Shown one piece after another: positions 23,520 to 29,767 of a stretch of 29,767 nucleotides of DNA (position 1 is the first letter of the stretch; each line of letters starts with the position of its first letter). The stretch comes from Fimihabitans intestinipullorum (lineage in GTDB: Bacteria; Bacillota_I; Bacilli_A; RF39; UBA660). The notes beneath the pieces were generated by a model. That model ran no database searches. It was not told the DNA's origin and saw only the letters and a list, made by a program, of their open reading frames with translations. Both the position numbers and the translations under genes were made by a program. The stretch covers positions 1 to 29,767 of the forward strand of contig DVML01000027.1 of assembly GCA_018714965.1 (NCBI GenBank), written 5' to 3'.

Positions 23520-24401
23520 ATGAGACCACAAGATTACATATATGAAAAGAAAAAGCAAATTATAGGTGCATTTTGTACGTTGTACGGAGAGGAATACTTG
23601 GATTATTTCTCTCGGGTTTTTGATGAACTCATATTTTTATATCCGCATATCAATCAGGAAGATTACGACTATATATGGAAGTTATTTTATCGAAATGAAA
23701 TGAATTATAATGCATTGCCACAAACACTAATTTTAGAGATGCTCGAAGCGAGTTTAGGAAGTTTTCGGCCAATTTTAATGAAAGATAGCGGAGATTTAAA
23801 AATACGTAAACTCGTTATCTGTGGACTCGATCGTATCGATCATCCAAATATGGACATCGTACTTTTACATGAATTAAAGCATGCGTTTACATATCATTAC
23901 AAGCTCTATGTTCACGATCAAATGTTACTGAGTCTTTCTGAAAAGTGCGGAGTCAATATTGTGCACAAGAATTATTTTTATGGAAAGTCAAATGTAAAGT
24001 GGAATCGTTTTTCTTCGGTAAATGAAGTATTGACGCAAAAAGATGCAAGGCTTTGTGAATTAGAATTGAAACAACAAGGTGGAATTTTTCCGGTCAGGGA
24101 AAATGCAAAAACAGCTAAGAAACCATGGTCGGATCGTTATATTTCACTATTTCAAGAAGTTCCAGATGATGGATGCCAAATGTTACGAGAGGCTGAGATG
24201 AAGGATACGATTGGAATATATACTGATCCCGTCAACGAAGTGTTTCTCACGAAATTATTTCAAGTGATGACGGAATATAAGGAATCAATGGCAAAGGGAG
24301 ATAAGGCAATGGAAAGACAGCTTTGCAAACGATTTGCAACAGTTGTCAAAGAAGCTGCAAAAAAGCAAAAAACTCGTATAAAAAGACTTGAAACTTCATA
24401 A
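23520..24401 (+). CDS. Unknown protein with an HExxH zinc-peptidase motif
   Basis: A 293-residue soluble protein with no signal peptide or TM helix. Residues 117-121 read HELKH within IVLLHELKHAFTYH, the zinc-binding helix of metallopeptidases. A possible third ligand is E169 in VNEVLTQKDARLCEL, which recalls the NExxT helix of gluzincins. No family can be named. The C-terminal quarter is helical and very basic. An in-frame start at 23508 (TTG) is possible, but the ATG at 23520 has GGAGG at 23510-23514. The stop is right at the rpsO promoter. Gluzincin-like peptidase activity is inferred from motifs only. Confidence 0.8.
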   Translation: MRPQDYIYEKKKQIIGAFCTLYGEEYLDYFSRVFDELIFLYPHINQEDYDYIWKLFYRNEMNYNALPQTLILEMLEASLGSFRPILMKDSGDLKIRKLVICGLDRIDHPNMDIVLLHELKHAFTYHYKLYVHDQMLLSLSEKCGVNIVHKNYFYGKSNVKWNRFSSVNEVLTQKDARLCELELKQQGGIFPVRENAKTAKKPWSDRYISLFQEVPDDGCQMLREAEMKDTIGIYTDPVNEVFLTKLFQVMTEYKESMAKGDKAMERQLCKRFATVVKEAAKKQKTRIKRLETS

Positions 24402-24416
24402 ATTTTCATGTATATT
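24388..24416 (+). promoter_or_regulatory. Promoter of rpsO
   Basis: TTGAAA (24388-24393) and TATATT (24411-24416) with a 17-base spacer; the -35 element is inside the end of the preceding gene (stop at 24401). Confidence 0.75.
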
Positions 24417-24425
24417 ATAAATGTA

Positions 24426-24469
24426 CTTATTCTTGGTTTAAGAAGTCTCCGACTTTTTCTCGGAATAAG
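24426..24469 (+). promoter_or_regulatory. Structured rpsO leader, likely S15 autoregulatory site
   Basis: CTTATTC (24426-24432) pairs with GAATAAG (24463-24469). Inside are two small helices, CTT/AAG (24432-24442) and AAGTC/GACTT (24443-24455), giving a three-way junction just upstream of the rpsO ribosome-binding site. S15 is known to repress its own mRNA in several phyla through junctions of this kind. The detailed fold is inferred by eye. Confidence 0.7.
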
Positions 24470-24496
24470 CGTATGATATAAGAAAGGAGAACAGAC

Positions 24497-24766
24497 ATGG
24501 CTTTAAGTAAAGAAAAGAAAGCAGAAATCGTAAAGAAATATGCGAAAGATGCAAAAGATACTGGATCTTCTGAAGTACAAATTGCTATTTTAACTGAAGA
24601 GATCAAAGAATTAACTGAACACTTAAAAGTACATAGTCACGATTATCATTCTAGAAGAGGACTTTTAAAGAAAGTAGGACAAAGACGTAGTTTATTAAAT
24701 TACTTATTCAAAACTGACGTTACTAGATATAGAAAAATCGTTAAAGACTTAGGTTTAAGAAAATAA
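24497..24766 (+). CDS. rpsO: 30S ribosomal protein S15
   Basis: An 89-residue protein, the exact usual length, with the family's TGSSEVQIAILTEEI (about 22-36), HLKVHSHDYHSRRGLL (about 42-57) and a C-terminus ending in LGLRK. It is a primary 16S rRNA binder that nucleates the platform of the small subunit. The start is set by AAAGGAG. It is followed by a terminator-like hairpin and pnp, the usual order. Confidence 0.98.
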   Translation: MALSKEKKAEIVKKYAKDAKDTGSSEVQIAILTEEIKELTEHLKVHSHDYHSRRGLLKKVGQRRSLLNYLFKTDVTRYRKIVKDLGLRK

Positions 24767-24777
24767 GGAAAAAAGTA

Positions 24778-24806
24778 GGCACTCGTTTTTGGGTGTCTTT
24801 ATTTTT
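24778..24806 (+). terminator. Hairpin between rpsO and pnp
   Basis: GGCACTC (24778-24784) pairs with GGGTGTC (24791-24797), two of the seven pairs being G-U, around GTTTTT and followed by TTTATTTTT. Probably a partial terminator or processing site that sets the pnp level; in many bacteria such a hairpin between these genes is the RNase target for pnp autoregulation. Confidence 0.8.
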
Positions 24807-24821
24807 ATAGATGGAGGATAT

Positions 24822-27053
24822 ATGAAGAAGATATTTGAACTAGATTTTAGAGGTAGAAAATTAGTAGTAGAACATGGAGAATTAGCAAAACAAGCAAGTG
24901 GTGCAGTTCTCGTTCGTTACGGGGATACAGTTGTATTATCTACAGCAGTCGTAAGTAAAAAATCAAACGTACTTGCCGACTTTTTCCCACTTATGGTACT
25001 TTACCAAGAAAAACTATACTCTGTTGGTAAAATTCCAGGAGGATTTATCAAAAGAGAAGGAAGACCAAGCGAAAATGCAACACTTGCAGCTCGTATGATC
25101 GATCGCCCTATGAGACCATTATTCCCAAGTGATTTTAAAAACGAAGTACAAATTGTCAATACTGTGTTATCAGTAGATCAAGACAATTCACCAGAGATGG
25201 CTGCGCTATTCGGTTCATCTTTAGCAACGTCTATTTCAGAAATTCCGTTTGAAGGACCAGTTGCTGCAGTTAAAGTAGGAAGAGTAAATGGAGAGTTTGT
25301 TATCAATCCGACGACAGAGCAAGTGGAACTTAGCGATATCGATCTTACAGTAGCAGGAACAAAAGAAGCGATCAACATGGTAGAAGCTGGTGCGAAAGAA
25401 GTAAGCGAAGAAGATATGTTGGAAGCTCTTATGTTTGGACATGAGGCAATCAAAGAACTAGTTGCCTTCCAAGAGGAGATTATCGCTGAAATCGGGCTAC
25501 CAAAGATGGAATATGAAGTTTTAGAGATTTCCGATGAAGTCAAAGAAAATGTTAAAAAATTAGCAACAGACCCTTTGAACAAAGCGCTTCGTATTAAAGA
25601 TAAATTAGAAAAATATAGAGCGATCGATGAGATCAAAGAAAAAATTGTAGAACAGTATAAAGAAGAAAATAAAGACTTAGACGCTGATGAGTTAGAACAT
25701 CTCATCACAGGTGTAAAATTAGTATTAGAAGAAATAGAATATGAAATCTTTAGACAGATCGTCGTAAAAGAAAAAACGAGAGCAGATGGAAGAAGTATGA
25801 CGGAAATTCGTCCACTTTCTACGGATATCGATCTACTTCCACGTACGCATGGATCCGCACTTTTTACAAGAGGACAAACGCAAGCTTTAGGTGTTGTTAC
25901 ATTAGGAGCATTAGGAGAACATCAAGTATTAGATGGTCTTGGAATCGAAGATCAAAAGAGATTCATGTTACATTATAATTTCCCTCAATTTAGCGTTGGA
26001 GAAACAGGGCGCTATGGTGCTCCAGGAAGAAGAGAAATTGGACATGGTGCACTCGGAGAGAGAGCTTTATTACAAGTGATTCCATCAGAAGAAGAATTTC
26101 CATATACGATTCGTGTCGTAAGTGAAGTACTAGAAAGTAATGGTTCTTCTTCTCAAGCAAGTATTTGTGCGGGATGTATGGCATTAATGGCAGCAGGAGT
26201 TCCAATCAAAGCACCAGTTGCAGGAATTGCGATGGGACTTATTACAGATGGAGACGATTATACAATTTTAACCGATATTCAAGGAATGGAAGATCATCTT
26301 GGAGACATGGACTTTAAAGTTGCTGGAACAAGAGATGGAATCTGTGCATTACAAATGGATATCAAGATCAAAGGAATTACAAAACAAATTTTAAAAGAAG
26401 CACTTGCTCAGGCAAAACAAGCACGTTTTGAAATTTTGGATGTCATTACAAAACAAATCGCAGAACCTAGAAAAGAAGTAAGTAAATATGCACCTAAGAC
26501 AATGACATTTATGATCGATCCAAACAAGATCAAAGATGTTATTGGTAAAGGTGGAGAAATGATTACAAAGATCATCTTAGAGGCAAGTCATGTAAATGCT
26601 GTTACTGATATCAATGCAGTAAAAGTAGACTTAGAAGATGATGGACGTGTTATTATCTACCATACAGATCAAGATATTATCAATACAACCGCAGAGATGA
26701 TTCAAAATATCGTAAGAGAAGTAGAAGTAGGAAAAGTTTACAATGGTAAGGTTGTCAAAGTAGAAGACTTTGGATGCTTTGTTGAGTTATGGCCAGGATG
26801 TGAAGGGCTTGTACACGTATCACAATTAGATACAGCACGCGTAGAAGATCCTAGAGAGTTTGTCAAAGTAGGAGATGAAATTTTAGTAAAATCTCTTGGT
26901 ACTGATAAAAAAGGTAGACTTAACTTATCTAGAAAAGAAGTACTCGCTCCGGGAAGTAGTGATAAGAAAAAGAAAAAAGAACATGAAAAGTCTGAGAAAA
27001 AGGAAAAGAAAAAAGTAGAGAAAGAAGAGAAGAAAACGGAAGAAAATGAATAG
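24822..27053 (+). CDS. pnp: Polyribonucleotide nucleotidyltransferase (PNPase)
   Basis: A 743-residue phosphorolytic 3'-5' exoribonuclease that forms a trimeric ring. Domains: RNase PH 1 (about 1-140), helical (about 145-235), RNase PH 2 (about 310-540, with GETGRYGAPGRREIGHGALGER split near 390-412 and MGLITDGDDYTILTDIQGMED), KH (about 555-620, IGKGGEMI) and S1 (about 625-692, GKVYNGKVVKVEDFGCFVEL). The end (about 706-743) is a Lys/Glu-rich tail. The ATG at 24822 has TGGAGG; the frame to 24789 lies in the hairpin and is rejected. PNPase follows rpsO in the usual way. Confidence 0.98.
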   Translation: MKKIFELDFRGRKLVVEHGELAKQASGAVLVRYGDTVVLSTAVVSKKSNVLADFFPLMVLYQEKLYSVGKIPGGFIKREGRPSENATLAARMIDRPMRPLFPSDFKNEVQIVNTVLSVDQDNSPEMAALFGSSLATSISEIPFEGPVAAVKVGRVNGEFVINPTTEQVELSDIDLTVAGTKEAINMVEAGAKEVSEEDMLEALMFGHEAIKELVAFQEEIIAEIGLPKMEYEVLEISDEVKENVKKLATDPLNKALRIKDKLEKYRAIDEIKEKIVEQYKEENKDLDADELEHLITGVKLVLEEIEYEIFRQIVVKEKTRADGRSMTEIRPLSTDIDLLPRTHGSALFTRGQTQALGVVTLGALGEHQVLDGLGIEDQKRFMLHYNFPQFSVGETGRYGAPGRREIGHGALGERALLQVIPSEEEFPYTIRVVSEVLESNGSSSQASICAGCMALMAAGVPIKAPVAGIAMGLITDGDDYTILTDIQGMEDHLGDMDFKVAGTRDGICALQMDIKIKGITKQILKEALAQAKQARFEILDVITKQIAEPRKEVSKYAPKTMTFMIDPNKIKDVIGKGGEMITKIILEASHVNAVTDINAVKVDLEDDGRVIIYHTDQDIINTTAEMIQNIVREVEVGKVYNGKVVKVEDFGCFVELWPGCEGLVHVSQLDTARVEDPREFVKVGDEILVKSLGTDKKGRLNLSRKEVLAPGSSDKKKKKEHEKSEKKEKKKVEKEEKKTEENE

Positions 27054-27067
27054 TTTTCTTCTTTTTT
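27038..27067 (+). terminator. Terminator of pnp embedding its stop codon
   Basis: GAAGAAAA (27039-27046) and TTTTCTTC (27054-27061) form an 8-bp stem around TGAATAG, followed by TTTTTT. The stop codon TAG (27051-27053) is in the loop. Confidence 0.88.
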
Positions 27068-27084
27068 ATTAGTTTCTTTTCGTG

Positions 27085-27090
27085 TATAAT
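27085..27090 (+). promoter_or_regulatory. -10 box of the PTPS-related membrane protein gene
   Basis: TATAAT sits 15 bases before the ATG at 27106. Only a T-rich sequence stands where a -35 element would be. The leader would be very short. Confidence 0.5.
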
Positions 27091-27105
27091 AAAATTGGTG
27101 GTAAG

Positions 27106-28734
27106 ATGAAGTACATAAAGAAGCATAAGGAAGTTTTTCTATTAGTTTTGATCACTAGTTTTGTGATGATATGGATGATGAGTGATCCACATTTACTAGG
27201 GCACGACACAAAGTTTCATTTGGCCAATATCGAAAATTTAAAAAATTCCATTTCATGGAATAATTTATTTCCGGTTGATGCGATCGTATCTAATTTATCT
27301 TTCGACATGGGATATGGTCTTTACCTGTTCTATCCGATCATGCCTCATTTACTCGTTGCCTATCTTGCAAAGTTTTTAAGTCTCTTTTTGATCGACACTT
27401 ATACGACGCTTTCTATTTTTTATGTTCTAATATCGATTGGAAGTGTGTTACTCATCTATCAATTATCGAAAAAGCTTTCTGGGAATCGTTTGATCGCTTT
27501 CTTCTCTGGACTTATCTTTTTATTGATACCGTATCGCATTGGTACGATGACAGTAAGAGGTTCGTTAAATGAATCGATGATTTCACTTTTCGTCCCAATG
27601 ATATTGCTATCTATCTTGGCTTGGAAAGAGAAGAATTGGAAACAGTTTTATATTTTTTTCGTCGTAGGATGGATTGGTCTTATTTGGTCACATATGACGA
27701 TGGCATTGTATACTTTTATCTTTGCTTTACCATTTCTATATTACATTAGAAACGATTTAAAAAATAAAATTGCTTTAAAACGTGGTATTTTAGCTGTTTT
27801 GATCGTTACAGTAGTCGTAATACCTGGAATCGTTCAAACGTTCTCACAAGACGGTTATCTCGTCTTTTACGACGGTTATATGACAAGATTATCTCTATTA
27901 CAAGAGAACTTTCTATCTTGGAAAGATTATCTATTCATGAAATCTAACTACGATTGGACTGTTCCATATTTTATTCCAATCGCATTGATCTTGGCATTAG
28001 GTGTGAGTCTTTTTACTTATCTAAAGTCGAAAAATAAAGACACTTATCTTAACATTTTATGGATATGGATACCGGTATTCATCTTTATGATGTCTCCATG
28101 TTTTCCATGGGAGATATTACCCAAATTTTTATGGATGATTCAATTTCCATGGAGACTACTAGGACTACTTAGTATCGTGATTGTCTTATTAGCTCCACTT
28201 ATGTTGCAAAATAAAAAATTAAATAAATTGTTTTTCCTATTTCTTCTTGTTCTCTTAATTCAGGCAATTCCTTTTTTACAAATGTTAAAGAATCGACCAT
28301 ATCGTATCAATACGATCCATATCGATGACGGAAGAGGAAATATCGTCGAATATTATCCAGAAGAGTACTTGGAATATCAAAGCTTCTTCGAAATTGAGGA
28401 TCAAAGCATCAGCATAGTAAGTGGACAAGCAGAAGTTCAAATACTATCGAATCAAACGCACGATATGCGAATCAAGGTAGAGACAGAAGATGTTACAACA
28501 TTAGAACTGCCTAAAATATATTATAACGGCTATGTAATAGAAGATGACAACAATCAGAGGACAAAAGCGGTTCGGAGTAAACATGGTCGTGTAGAAGTGA
28601 CGATTTCTAGAAGTGGCACATATCATATCTATTATCGTGATTTACCAATTGTAACTGCGTTAAAAAGGGTACGCTTGGTTGTTGGTATGGGATTGCTTTT
28701 ATATTTCGCAATCACTTTATGGAAAAATATATAA
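27106..28734 (+). CDS. Large membrane protein, PTPS-related domain (COG5617-like, GT-C type)
   Basis: A 542-residue membrane protein with about 10-11 TM helices in the first 400 residues, a soluble extracytoplasmic C-terminal domain (about 405-520) and one last TM helix. The N-terminal loop DPHLLGHDTKFHLANIENLK (about 26-45), followed by SFDMGYGLYLFYPIMPHL, is typical of the membrane proteins called 6-pyruvoyl-tetrahydropterin-synthase-related, which resemble GT-C glycosyltransferases with an acidic residue in the first loop. Their role is not established, but lipid-linked sugar transfer is likely. The ATG at 27106 has GGTGG five bases before. The gene ends immediately before the IS element. 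Confidence 0.8.
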   Translation: MKYIKKHKEVFLLVLITSFVMIWMMSDPHLLGHDTKFHLANIENLKNSISWNNLFPVDAIVSNLSFDMGYGLYLFYPIMPHLLVAYLAKFLSLFLIDTYTTLSIFYVLISIGSVLLIYQLSKKLSGNRLIAFFSGLIFLLIPYRIGTMTVRGSLNESMISLFVPMILLSILAWKEKNWKQFYIFFVVGWIGLIWSHMTMALYTFIFALPFLYYIRNDLKNKIALKRGILAVLIVTVVVIPGIVQTFSQDGYLVFYDGYMTRLSLLQENFLSWKDYLFMKSNYDWTVPYFIPIALILALGVSLFTYLKSKNKDTYLNILWIWIPVFIFMMSPCFPWEILPKFLWMIQFPWRLLGLLSIVIVLLAPLMLQNKKLNKLFFLFLLVLLIQAIPFLQMLKNRPYRINTIHIDDGRGNIVEYYPEEYLEYQSFFEIEDQSISIVSGQAEVQILSNQTHDMRIKVETEDVTTLELPKIYYNGYVIEDDNNQRTKAVRSKHGRVEVTISRSGTYHIYYRDLPIVTALKRVRLVVGMGLLLYFAITLWKNI

Positions 28735-28767
28735 ATTGAAAAATTAAGTGTCCGAAAAGGACAAAAA

Positions 28768-28839
28768 AAAGACACATAGAAATACCTATGATACAATGTA
28801 AGTGCGAACAAACATTGGAGGTAAAAACTATGTGTCTTT
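28768..28839 (+). promoter_or_regulatory. IS30 transposase promoter inside a 12-bp inverted repeat
   Basis: AAAGACACATAG (28768-28779) and CTATGTGTCTTT (28828-28839) are perfect inverse copies. The space between holds a TACAAT -10 box (28792-28797), with a poor AAGACA (28769-28774) at -35, 17 bases away, and a GGAGG ribosome-binding site (28818-28822). The transposase ATG (28830-28832) is within the right arm. Confidence 0.75.
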
Positions 28840-29767
28840 TAAATTATAACAAAAATAATAAAAAATATAAACACCTAACATATGCAGAAAGAACAATGAT
28901 AGAAACATGGTATAATTCAGACCATAAAAGTAAAAAGGAAATCGCAAAGCTGCTACATAAAAGTGAAAGAACAATCAGAAGAGAAATAAACCGAGGATTA
29001 GTAACAATAAGAAATTATGATTGGACAGAAAAAACAGAATATAGTGCAAAAATGGCACAAGAGAAGTATGAATATGGGATGACAAGTAAAGGACCAAAAC
29101 TAAAATTAGATGAAGATATAAAGTTAGTAAAGCATATAGAAAAAGAGATAATAAAAAATAAAAAATCTCCCGAAGTAGTAGCGTATCAATTAAAAGAAAA
29201 CGGATATGAAATAGAAATAAGTGGAAGAACAATTAGAAACGCAATCAAAAGTGGATTGATATTTGAACAGCTAGAACATGGGAAAATAATATATAAGAAA
29301 GAATATAATAATAAGAATGAGAAAAAGCGTGTATCGAAAATGATACCGGCAGAAAAAAGTATCGAACACAGACCAAAAGAGGCAAACGGGAGAAAAGTAT
29401 ATGGACACTGGGAGGGAGATCTTATAATAGGAAAACAAGGGACAAAAACAGTGTTATTTACATTAACAGAGAGAAAGACGCGGCAAGAGATCATAATGAA
29501 ATTACCAAATAAGGAAACGAAAACGATAGCTAAAGCATTAGATAAAATTGAAAGAAGATATGGAAGTAAGTTTTATGAAGTATTCAAAAGTATAACATTT
29601 GATAATGGGGTAGAATTTATGGGATATGAAGGCTTAGAGAAATCATGTTTAAGAAAGAAAAAAAGAACAACAATATATTATGCGCATCCATATTGCTCAG
29701 GGGAAAGAGGGACAAATGAAAATAATAATAGGTTGATAAGGAGATTTATACCGAAAGGAACAGATAT
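28830..29767 (+). CDS. IS30-family transposase (3' end outside window)
   Basis: 312 codons are present of a typical 330-350. The N-terminus has a helix-turn-helix (about 30-55, KEIAKLLHKSERTIRREINR) that binds the terminal repeats. The catalytic DDE residues are visible: D197 in HWEGDLIIG, D258 in TFDNGVEF and E292 in SGERGTNENNNRLIRRF, giving the DD(33)E spacing of IS30. The frame is open to the window end, so the enzyme may be functional. Start ATG 28830 with GGAGG. It catalyses cut- or copy-out transposition through a circular intermediate, as in other IS30 elements. Confidence 0.95.
   Translation, partial: MCLLNYNKNNKKYKHLTYAERTMIETWYNSDHKSKKEIAKLLHKSERTIRREINRGLVTIRNYDWTEKTEYSAKMAQEKYEYGMTSKGPKLKLDEDIKLVKHIEKEIIKNKKSPEVVAYQLKENGYEIEISGRTIRNAIKSGLIFEQLEHGKIIYKKEYNNKNEKKRVSKMIPAEKSIEHRPKEANGRKVYGHWEGDLIIGKQGTKTVLFTLTERKTRQEIIMKLPNKETKTIAKALDKIERRYGSKFYEVFKSITFDNGVEFMGYEGLEKSCLRKKKRTTIYYAHPYCSGERGTNENNNRLIRRFIPKGTD

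Larger units (their letters stand above)
28747..29767 (+). mobile_element. IS30-family insertion sequence (5' part)
   Basis: The transposase frame and its upstream control region; the right end lies beyond the window. The left end cannot be fixed from this side alone: it probably lies between the preceding stop (28734) and the small hairpin TGTCC-GAAAA-GGACA (28749-28763). Codon use (ATA for Ile, AGA for Arg) differs visibly from the neighbours, which favour ATT/ATC, so the element is foreign. It lies directly 3' of the PTPS-related gene without disrupting it. Confidence 0.85.

Noticed and set aside
24789..24821. Upstream extension of PNPase
   Set aside because: These codons lie in the rpsO-pnp hairpin and T tract, have no ribosome-binding site and are not part of the conserved PNPase N-terminus.
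28749..28770. Small hairpin TGTCC-GAAAA-GGACA as terminator of the PTPS-related gene
   Set aside because: It is followed by A residues, not T, on the plus strand. It is more likely part of the IS left end.
28975..29494. Two antisense open frames opposite the IS30 transposase
   Set aside because: They are low-complexity Leu/Phe-rich shadows of an A-rich gene with no start signals, while the plus-strand frame has full DDE motifs.

Overview
The window looks like chromosome from an AT-rich Gram-positive of the class Bacilli, most like the uncultured gut lineages (RF39- or Erysipelotrichia-like). The reasons are the low GC, the fused SecDF, a ComN-type regulator, a T-box leader, SigA-like promoters (TTGACA/TATAAT) and a gene order recalling the Bacillus subtilis yrzE-yrbG-spoVB-comN-secDF ... 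relA-dtd ... hisS-aspS chromosome segment. TGA is used as stop, so this is not a code-reassigned mycoplasma. The species cannot be named from sequence alone.

Layout. 1-4230: start of a small membrane protein (yrzE-like, minus), a DUF421/YetF protein, the tRNA threonylcarbamoyl-adenylate synthase TsaC/Sua5 (minus), an unknown two-TM protein, a SpoVB-type flippase (minus) and ComN. 4244-10299: secDF, the bifunctional (p)ppGpp enzyme Rel, dtd and an AI-2E-family permease, closely packed and ended by a terminator. 10387-17151: an accessory block of exported or anchored proteins: a C-terminally anchored protein, a 724-residue Cys-rich secreted protein, a lipoprotein, an anchored glycine-rich (ALK-ligand-like) protein, an anchored extracellular protein, and a non-exported paralogue of the lipoprotein. 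17168-20610: a T-box leader followed by a nitroreductase, hisS and an archaeal-type aspS. 20688-23459: a two-component system and the wreck of its neighbouring ABC transporter. 23520-24401: an unknown protein with a zinc-peptidase HExxH motif. 24388-27053: rpsO-pnp with a structured leader. 27106-28734: a large PTPS-related membrane protein. From about 28747 to the end: the 5' part of an IS30-family insertion sequence.

How it fits together. The core genes serve protein export (SecDF), translation and its quality control (TsaC, Dtd, HisS, AspS, S15), RNA turnover (PNPase) and the stringent response (Rel). The accessory surface block sits where B. subtilis has a cell-wall gene between dtd and hisS; its products would be clients of the Sec system encoded upstream. 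It has its own promoters and a terminator and is the best candidate for an undescribed system. Its most telling feature is the same domain in two forms, one lipid-anchored outside (13345-13941) and one apparently kept inside (16588-17151), on either side of a glycine-rich surface protein.

Other points of interest are a T-box specifier reading GACAC (overlapping Asp and His codons), a metal-binding-like HisS tail that also encodes the aspS ribosome-binding site, a probable microhomology deletion that joined a permease start to an ABC ATPase, and an IS30 hairpin that could hide the transposase start codon in read-through transcripts.
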